From positions 62,001 to 126,000 of the forward strand of contig JALHQO010000004.1 of the NCBI GenBank assembly GCA_022841905.1: a stretch of DNA of 64,000 bases, read 5' to 3'. A model generated the notes under the pieces. It saw only the letters and a list, made by a program, of their open reading frames with translations, was not told where the DNA came from and ran no database searches. Made by a program: the position numbers and the translations under genes. Source of the stretch: Hyphomonadaceae bacterium. GTDB lineage: Bacteria > Pseudomonadota > Alphaproteobacteria > Caulobacterales > Aquidulcibacteraceae. Of the stretch, positions 56,540-64,000 are shown in pieces; position 1 is the first letter of the stretch; the number at the start of each line of letters is the position of its first letter.

Positions 56540-59020
56540 ATGTCGGGGAAGCCCGCCTGGGTGGTGCATAAATTCGGCGGCAGCAGTGTCGCTGACGCTG
56601 ACTGTTTCCGCCGTGTCGCCGAAATCGTGGAAGCGCGGCGCGATGAGCGTTCGGCTGTGGTGCTCTCCGCTTGCCGGGGCGTGACCGATGCGCTCTACGC
56701 CTTGGTCGACCTCGCCGAGCAGCGTCAGGACATCACCGCAGCAATTGCCGCCCTGCGCAGCCGCCACACAGACATCGCCGAAGAATTGCTCTCGCCCAGC
56801 GCAGCAGCACGCTACGCCGACGAACTCGAGAACGACCTCAATGACATTCGCGGCGTCCAGCACGCCGTCCAGCTGACGCGAACGGCCGCGCCGAATGTCC
56901 GCGACCTCGTTGCGGGCTATGGCGAGATCTGGTCGTCGAAGCTGTTTGCGGCCTTCTTGCGCGAGCGCGGCAACGTGTCTTCGGCAGTCGCGTGGGTGGA
57001 TGCGCGACAGATCGTCTTCGTTGATAGCGGTCCGCTTGGGCCGATGGTGGATTGGCAGCGTTCGCGCAAAGGGCTGGCCGATACGGTCGACGCCAGCGCC
57101 GACCAGCTCTTTGTCATTACCGGTTTTGTCGCCGCCGATGCGCGCGGCGCGCAGACGACGCTCGGCCGCAATGGCAGCGATTTTTCCGCATCGATCTTCG
57201 GCGCGCTGCTAGCGGCGCGCGAGATTTGCATCTGGACGGATGTTGATGGCGTTCTCTCGGCCGATCCGCGCCGCGTGCCGGGCGCGGCGGTGATCGATGC
57301 GCTCTCTTATAATGAAGCGATGGAGCTGGCCTATTTCGGCGCAAAGGTCATCCATCCCCAGACCATGGGCCCCGCTGTCGCCAGCGGCATTCCGATCCGC
57401 ATCTTGAACACCTTCGCGCCCGACGAGCGCGGCACGGTCATCTCTGCCGAGCCGCAGACGAACGTAGCGGTTAAAGGTATCACCAGCATCGAGAACGTTG
57501 CGATGATCGATCTTGAAGGCGCCGGCATGATCGGCGTGCCCGGCACTGCACATCGCTTGTTCGGCGCGCTGCGCGAAGCGGAAGTGTCGGTGATCCTGAT
57601 TTCGCAAGGTAGTTCGGAGCACTCGATCTGCTGCGCGGTTCCCGCAGCACAAGTCGACCGCGCCGCCGCGATCGTGCGCGAAGCGTTCGACCGCGAATTG
57701 CGCACCGGGCAAATCCAGGACGTGGCCGTCGATCGCGATCTCGCCATCCTCGCCATTGTCGGCGACGGTATGGCCGGCACGACCGGCGTTGCGGGCAAAC
57801 TCTTCTCAGCGCTCGGCCGCGCCGGCGTGAACGTGCGCGCCATCGCGCAAGGCGCTTCGGAGCGGAACATCTCGGCAGTGGTGGATGCCGCGCACGTCAC
57901 CCGCGCGTTGCGGGCTGCGCATGCCAGTTTTTATCTTTCGCCGCACACGCTCTCGCTCGGCGTGATCGGGCCGGGCTCAGTCGGCGGCGTCTTCCTCGAT
58001 CAGCTCGGCTCGCAGACAGGCCGGCTGCGCGACGCGTTCAACCTTGATCTCCGCGTGCGTGGCATCGCGGCGTCGAAGCGCATGGCGCTCTTTGACCGTG
58101 GCGTCGATCTCGCCAACTGGCGCGCGCAGTTTGAAGCGGCCGCTGAGCCGCTCGATATCGAGCGCTTCCGCGATCACATCCGCGCCGACCATCTGCCGCA
58201 CAGCGTTATCGTCGATTGTTCCGCAAGCGAATCCGTCGCGCTGCGTTATGCGGACTTTTTCGAGCGCGGCATTCACGTGGTCACACCCAACAAGAAAGCC
58301 TACAGCGGCGCCTACGCCTATTACCAGGAACTGGGCGAAGCGCGCCGGCGTGGCAACGCGCACTTCCTCTACGAAGCCACCGTCGGCGCGGGCCTGCCGA
58401 TCATCGGCACGGCGCGGGAATTGCGCGAAACTGGCGATGAGATTGCCAGTATCGACGGCATCTTCTCCGGCACGCTGGCCTACCTCTTCAACGTTTATGA
58501 CGGAACACAGCCATTCTCCGAGGTGGTGAGCGATGCGAAAGCGCGGGGCTATACAGAGCCCGATCCGCGCGATGACCTGTCCGGCCTCGATGTGGCGCGC
58601 AAACTGATCATTCTCGCGCGCGAGATGGGACTTGTGCTCGATCTCTCGGACGTCGAGATTGAGAGCCTCGTGCCCGCAGCATTGCGCCATGTCAGCGTCG
58701 AGGAGTTCATGCGCCGTTTGCCGGAGTTCGATGCCGAGATGCAGGCGCGTTTCGATGCGGCGCGCGCACGTGGGAAAGTGTTGCGCCATGTCGGACGCGT
58801 GACTGCGACCGGCGAGGCGCGCGTCGGCATCGTCGAGTTGGACGAAAATGCTTCGCTCGCCAACACGGCGCTGACCGACAATATCGTCCGCTACACCACG
58901 CGCCGCTACAGCGCCAATCCGCTGATCGTGCAAGGGCCGGGCGCGGGACCTGAGGTGACGGCGGGCGGCGTCTTCGCCGATCTGCTGCGGCTCGCCTCTT
59001 ATCTCGGAGCGCGCATGTGA
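56540..59020 (+). CDS. thrA: Bifunctional aspartate kinase / homoserine dehydrogenase
   Basis: This 826-residue fusion catalyses the first and third steps from aspartate to homoserine. The N-terminal aspartokinase (about 1-290) starts WVVHKFGGSSVADADC, and ITGFVAADARGAQTTLGRNG is the substrate site. Two ACT domains follow (about 310-460). The homoserine dehydrogenase opens LGVIGPGSVGGVFLDQL near 472, with TPNKKAYSGAYAYY and EATVGAGLPIIGT. Fused ThrA is usual in gammaproteobacteria; most alphaproteobacteria I know encode separate lysC and hom. It overlaps thrB by four bases. Confidence 0.96.
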   Translation: MSGKPAWVVHKFGGSSVADADCFRRVAEIVEARRDERSAVVLSACRGVTDALYALVDLAEQRQDITAAIAALRSRHTDIAEELLSPSAAARYADELENDLNDIRGVQHAVQLTRTAAPNVRDLVAGYGEIWSSKLFAAFLRERGNVSSAVAWVDARQIVFVDSGPLGPMVDWQRSRKGLADTVDASADQLFVITGFVAADARGAQTTLGRNGSDFSASIFGALLAAREICIWTDVDGVLSADPRRVPGAAVIDALSYNEAMELAYFGAKVIHPQTMGPAVASGIPIRILNTFAPDERGTVISAEPQTNVAVKGITSIENVAMIDLEGAGMIGVPGTAHRLFGALREAEVSVILISQGSSEHSICCAVPAAQVDRAAAIVREAFDRELRTGQIQDVAVDRDLAILAIVGDGMAGTTGVAGKLFSALGRAGVNVRAIAQGASERNISAVVDAAHVTRALRAAHASFYLSPHTLSLGVIGPGSVGGVFLDQLGSQTGRLRDAFNLDLRVRGIAASKRMALFDRGVDLANWRAQFEAAAEPLDIERFRDHIRADHLPHSVIVDCSASESVALRYADFFERGIHVVTPNKKAYSGAYAYYQELGEARRRGNAHFLYEATVGAGLPIIGTARELRETGDEIASIDGIFSGTLAYLFNVYDGTQPFSEVVSDAKARGYTEPDPRDDLSGLDVARKLIILAREMGLVLDLSDVEIESLVPAALRHVSVEEFMRRLPEFDAEMQARFDAARARGKVLRHVGRVTATGEARVGIVELDENASLANTALTDNIVRYTTRRYSANPLIVQGPGAGPEVTAGGVFADLLRLASYLGARM

Positions 59021-59946
59021 GCGCCCAAAGCGCCACCGCGTTCGCACCGGCGTCGGTGGGCAATGTCGCCGTCGGCTTCGATATTCTGGGCTTTGCCGTC
59101 GATGTGCTGGGTGATCGCGTTACTGCGACGATAACTGACGCTCCCGGCGTTACAATCACGTCCATTTCGGGCGTGGTGGACGATCTGCCAAAGGATGCGG
59201 CGCTGAACACGGCCGGGCGCGCCGTGCAAGCTTTGCTTGAGCGCGCCGCGCCCGGTTTTGGTATTGCGCTCGCAATCGGAAAAGGCATTCCGCTTGGCTC
59301 CGGCCTGGGCGGTTCAGCGGCGTCCGCAGTGGGCGGCGTTGTAGCGGCGAATGCGCTTCTGCCATCGCCGCTGAGCAAACTCGATCTGCTGAAATGCGCC
59401 ATGCACGGCGAAGCCGTCGCCAGCGGCGCGCTGCACGTGGACAATATCGCGCCTTCGCTTTTCGGTGGGCTCGTGCTCACAGTCGGCATCGATCATCCGC
59501 GTGTGAAGCAAATTCCGGTGCCGGCTGGCGTGCGCGCGGTTGTCGTGCATCCGCGAATGTTTCTGGCGACGCGGGAAGCGCGCGGCGTGTTGAGCCGGAG
59601 CGTCGAAATGTCGGACTTTGTCTGGCAGACAGCCAATCTCGCTGGCTTTATTTCTGGTTGCTACACGGACGATCTCGATCTCATTCGCGAGTCGTTCGAA
59701 GACGTGATCATCGAGCGCCAACGCCAGTCGCTCATTCCCGGATTCGCCCCCGCACGCGCCGCCGCCATGGCGGAGGGCGCGTTGGGTTGCTCGATCTCTG
59801 GCGCGGGGCCGAGCATTTTCGCTTGGGCGCTCGATGCCCAAGCCGACGCCGTACGCGCGGCGATAGAATCTCAGTTCGCCGTCGAAGGCATCGAAACCGA
59901 TGGCTGGGTGATCGATATCGATAGCCCCGGCGCGCGGCTGGTCTGA
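59017..59946 (+). CDS. thrB: Homoserine kinase (GHMP family)
   Basis: This 309-residue kinase phosphorylates homoserine for threonine synthesis. It opens with SATAFAPASVGNVAVGFDIL, carries the GHMP phosphate loop GIPLGSGLGGSAASAVGGVV, and has AALGCSISGAGPSIFAWALD near the C-terminus. The gene overlaps thrA by four bases and thrC begins one base after its stop, so thrABC is a tight operon. This is the GHMP type, not the ChoK-like type seen in some alphaproteobacteria. Confidence 0.95.
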   Translation: MSAQSATAFAPASVGNVAVGFDILGFAVDVLGDRVTATITDAPGVTITSISGVVDDLPKDAALNTAGRAVQALLERAAPGFGIALAIGKGIPLGSGLGGSAASAVGGVVAANALLPSPLSKLDLLKCAMHGEAVASGALHVDNIAPSLFGGLVLTVGIDHPRVKQIPVPAGVRAVVVHPRMFLATREARGVLSRSVEMSDFVWQTANLAGFISGCYTDDLDLIRESFEDVIIERQRQSLIPGFAPARAAAMAEGALGCSISGAGPSIFAWALDAQADAVRAAIESQFAVEGIETDGWVIDIDSPGARLV

Positions 59947-59947
59947 G

Positions 59948-61222
59948 ATGCGCTTTGTCAGCACACGCGGCGGCGCCGCTCCCGCAAGCTTGAGTGCGGC
60001 GCTCACGCAAGGTTTGGCGCCAGATGGCGGGCTTTATGTTCCCGAAACTTGGCCGCGCTTCCAAGATCGCAGTGCGCCGGAAGCCTTGCCGGCGTTCGCT
60101 GCACGCTTGCTCGCGCCGTTTTTCGAGGGCGACCCATTAGCGTCTTCGCTGCCGGAGATCACTGCCGACGCCTTCAACTTCCCCGCCCCGCTCACGGCGC
60201 TCGACAGCAACACCCGCGTCCTCGAGCTTTTCCACGGCCCCACGGCGGCGTTCAAGGATTTCGGCGCGCGCTTTCTCGCCGCCTGCTTGACACGCACGCC
60301 GCGCGACGATGATCGGCCTTTGTACATTCTTGTCGCGACCTCCGGCGATACGGGCGGCGCAGTGGCCGCTGCGTTTCACAATCGGCCGGGCATCTCCGTC
60401 AGCATTCTTTATCCGGCTGGCATGGTCTCGCCCGCGCAGGAGCGGCAGCTCACATGCTGGGACGGGAACGTGCGTGCGTTCCGCGTGGCGGGCGCTTTCG
60501 ACGATTGTCAGCGGCTGGTCAAAGAGGCGTTCGCCGATCGCGCGATCACGCAGCGCTTTGCGCTCTCGTCGGCCAACAGCATCAACATCGCGCGTCTGTT
60601 GCCGCAGATGAGCTATTTCGCGGCGTCGAGTCTCGCCATTTGGAACGAAACTGGCGCTCCAGCGTCGTTCGTCATCCCCAGCGGCAATCTCGGTCACGCC
60701 ACCGCGTGCGTTTGGGCGCGGCATATCGGCTTGCCGATCGATCGCATTGTCCTCGCCCACAACGCCAATCGCACGATGCCGGACTTTCTCGAAGGCGGCG
60801 AGTGGCGTCCGCGGCCAACCATCGCGACGCTCGCTTCAGCCATGGATGTCGGCGATCCCAGCAATGGCGAACGCCTGCGCCATCTCTTCCCGAAGCTTGA
60901 CGATCTCCGCCAGGCGGTCAGCGCTTATGTCATCGAAGATGCGGCGATCGCCGCCCGCATCCGAAGCGGCTTTGCGGAGCACGGCCAAATCTGGTGCCCG
61001 CACACGGCCGCCGCGGCCGAAGCCTATGCCCGGTTGAGCGAGCGCGGCGAGGGTGTCTGGGTCATTGCGGCGACCGCTCATGCCGCGAAGTTCGCCGAAA
61101 TCGTCGAGCCTCTCATCGGGCGAAAAATCGACCAGCCACCGGCGCTCCAAGCCTTGCCGCCGGGTCGGCCCGCCATAAATATTCCTTCAAGCCTAGCGGC
61201 CTTACGCGACGCGATTGTCTGA
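59948..61222 (+). CDS. thrC: Threonine synthase
   Basis: This 424-residue PLP enzyme makes threonine from phosphohomoserine. It begins MRFVSTRGGAAPASLSAALT; the PLP lysine sits in GPTAAFKDFGARFLAACL, the phosphate-binding turn in VATSGDTGGAVAAAF, and SSANSINIARLLPQMSYF is also diagnostic. The layout matches the E. coli-type enzyme of about 425 residues. A hairpin overlaps the stop and may end the thrABC transcript. Confidence 0.96.
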   Translation: MRFVSTRGGAAPASLSAALTQGLAPDGGLYVPETWPRFQDRSAPEALPAFAARLLAPFFEGDPLASSLPEITADAFNFPAPLTALDSNTRVLELFHGPTAAFKDFGARFLAACLTRTPRDDDRPLYILVATSGDTGGAVAAAFHNRPGISVSILYPAGMVSPAQERQLTCWDGNVRAFRVAGAFDDCQRLVKEAFADRAITQRFALSSANSINIARLLPQMSYFAASSLAIWNETGAPASFVIPSGNLGHATACVWARHIGLPIDRIVLAHNANRTMPDFLEGGEWRPRPTIATLASAMDVGDPSNGERLRHLFPKLDDLRQAVSAYVIEDAAIAARIRSGFAEHGQIWCPHTAAAAEAYARLSERGEGVWVIAATAHAAKFAEIVEPLIGRKIDQPPALQALPPGRPAINIPSSLAALRDAIV

Positions 61223-61234
61223 GCAAGCTCAGAC
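61217..61234 (+). terminator. Hairpin over the thrC stop codon
   Basis: GTCTGAGC-AA-GCTCAGAC is a perfect 8-base stem that includes the thrC stop. No T-run follows, so it is a weak terminator candidate or an RNA-stabilising structure. Confidence 0.4.
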
Positions 61235-61484
61235 GGACCGGCCTAGCCCTCTGAAATCCTTGGGCCGACCCGCCTCCGCTACCTTTCGTCCCGTTCAGGA
61301 ATTCGTGATCCGGATTGCGCCTCTGTCGCGAGACCGCCATATCCGCGCCTCGCTCGGGGTCCATAACGGTCCCGCTGCGAAGCGATCAGGGGGCTGACGC
61401 AAGGCGCGGAGCGTTTACCGCGTGACCGGTCCCGGGGCCATTGAGCCCAACCCCGGAACCGAACGAGAGAAGTGGTGGAGCTGA

Positions 61485-61727
61485 ATGGATCACGATTTCT
61501 GCAACGTCGACGGCGCCAGACGCCTGAAGCAGCGGATCGAGGAATATTGGCGTGAGCGTGGGTTCACGGTCGATGTGAAGCTCATTGAAGCGGGCTTCGT
61601 TGCGGCCATGCGTTCTGCGCGAACCGATGTTCGAAGCGATATGGTCAACGGGTTCCCGACCAAGCGGGACGCCAATGAGCGGGAACGCTCAAGCCCTAGT
61701 CGGCGCGGCTTGATGGAAGTCGCGTAA
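61485..61727 (+). CDS. Small conserved alphaproteobacterial-type protein, 80 aa
   Basis: This 80-residue protein reads MDHDFCNVDGARRLKQRIEE and YWRERGFTVDVKLIEAGFVA, then ALRS-like AMRSARTDVRSDMVNGFPTK. I recall this DGARRL-x-x-RI-x-x-YW plus RSA-x-x-DVRSDMVNG pattern in many short alphaproteobacterial hypothetical proteins. GTGGTGGAGCTGA lies before the ATG. It is soluble and of unknown function. About 260 bases separate it from thrC, with no other gene in between. Confidence 0.8.
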   Translation: MDHDFCNVDGARRLKQRIEEYWRERGFTVDVKLIEAGFVAAMRSARTDVRSDMVNGFPTKRDANERERSSPSRRGLMEVA

Positions 61728-61745
61728 GCGCCGCATCCTGCGGGT

Positions 61746-62438
61746 TTACGGGCGCGCCGCCAGCAAGCGGCGGCAGGCCGGCGCTAAATCTGAAAATCGA
61801 TGGAGCAAAACGTCGGCGCCGAGCAATTCGGCGCCGACGTCGCTATAGCCAAAGCTCACAACGATAACCGGCGCGGCAGCGCCGCGCGCGGCGGCGACAT
61901 CGGCGACCGAGTCGCCGACCATCAGCGAGCGGCGCACCGTGCCTCCGGCGCGTCTGACGGTTTCGCGATAGTGCTCCGGATGCGGTTTTCGCTCCGCCAC
62001 CGCATCGGCGCCGACAATGGCGGAGAAGCGGTCGGCGAGTTTGAGCGTTTTCAGGAGCTGTTCGGAGAGGCCGGTGCGCTTGTTGGTGCAAACCGCGAAT
62101 TTCGCGCCGAGGCCTGCCAGAGCATCCATGGCCTCGACGACGCCAGGAAACGGCTTCGAATGGCGCGCGATATCGGCGGCATAGAAGCGGACGAACTCTT
62201 CGGTCAGTTCATCGATCCGCGCCGGAGAGAAAGTGATCCCATGCAGCTTCGAAGAGCGCTCGATCAGCACCTTGGCGCCTTGGCCGACCATTTGCCGGAC
62301 CGTCTCGATCTTTACGCGCGGCAGGCCTTCCAGGTCCATCGTTTCGTTGAGCGCGCGCACCAAATCGGGCGCGGTATCGACCAGCGTGCCGTCGAGGTCG
62401 AAAACGATGGTCGCGCCGGCCAGTTCGCCGCTGCTCAT
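61746..62438 (-). CDS. gph: Phosphoglycolate phosphatase (HAD family)
   Basis: This 230-residue HAD hydrolase has motif I VFDLDGTLVDTAPDL, the Gph-type cap with VRQMVGQGAKVLIERS, motif II VCTNKRTG, motif III lysine in AERKPHPEHY and motif IV VGDSVADVAAAR. It removes phosphate from 2-phosphoglycolate, made in DNA repair or by photorespiration. It is divergent from glmU with 62 bases between the starts. Other small HAD phosphatases are possible, but the sequence is typical of Gph. Confidence 0.88.
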   Translation of the reverse strand: MSSGELAGATIVFDLDGTLVDTAPDLVRALNETMDLEGLPRVKIETVRQMVGQGAKVLIERSSKLHGITFSPARIDELTEEFVRFYAADIARHSKPFPGVVEAMDALAGLGAKFAVCTNKRTGLSEQLLKTLKLADRFSAIVGADAVAERKPHPEHYRETVRRAGGTVRRSLMVGDSVADVAAARGAAAPVIVVSFGYSDVGAELLGADVLLHRFSDLAPACRRLLAARP

Positions 62439-62500
62439 GGGATGCCCCGTTCAAACCAATCCGCTAAGACAGGGCCTGGATTCGAACAAGCGGAGCGCAC

Positions 62501-64000
<1,500 letters not shown>

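Noticed and set aside
57977-59047. 356-codon frame antisense to thrA
   Set aside because: It lies opposite the homoserine dehydrogenase domain of a certain gene and matches nothing.

Overview
The window is GC-rich, densely packed DNA from what looks like an alphaproteobacterium. The signs are a SAM-II riboswitch, repeated FixK/FNR-type boxes, DUF1134, an ArdC/Toprim module and an 80-residue small protein of alphaproteobacterial type. A Caulobacterales or Hyphomonadaceae-like host is my inference, not proven. No rRNA, complete tRNA, CRISPR array or intact insertion sequence was seen.

Region 1 (about 1-34.9 kb) is an accessory and stress region. It holds PEP synthase, an L,D-transpeptidase, and a sulfide/persulfide module (ArsR-type sensor with two cysteines, DUF2892 protein, TrxC-like thioredoxin, SQR-like flavoprotein). 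Next come an RND pump, a divergent cytochrome c pair, two universal stress proteins, phosphoketolase plus acetate kinase, and a cytochrome b. Also present are DUF302, OsmC, patatin, lipid kinase, HWE kinase/response regulator, LprI-like, AI-2E, DUF1134, CsbD, SOUL and DevBCA-like ABC genes. Eleven copies of a TTG[AC]-N6-[GT]CAA box lie in the intergenic gaps between 0.7 and 30.1 kb and none was seen in the gaps of the rest of the window. I read this as one low-oxygen regulon whose regulator is encoded elsewhere.

Region 2 (about 35-39.5 kb) is a decayed integrative element: ArdC-like antirestriction/metallopeptidase, Toprim protein, OB-fold ssDNA-binding protein, a PemK-like toxin with its antitoxin, a broken tyrosine integrase, and a tRNA 3' fragment abutting the integrase remnant. 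Large GC-rich palindromes precede the ArdC and SSB genes. Region 3 (39.7-43.3 kb) has a LysR regulator divergent from a tightly coupled four-gene operon of unknown function, then an XRE regulator.

Region 4 (43.6-61.2 kb) is an amino-acid biosynthesis supercluster. On the minus strand ilvD-ilvC-ilvB-ilvN-leuA-leuC-leuD-leuB form an almost gapless block led by a branched-chain-rich leader peptide and a Rho-independent attenuator. Divergently, a SAM-II riboswitch precedes an ACT-like ORF, metX and metB, followed by a fused thrA, thrB and thrC. Together these make Val, Leu, Thr and Met precursors from pyruvate and aspartate; threonine deaminase (for Ile) is not in the window. The end holds a small conserved protein, gph, glmU and the start of rpiA.
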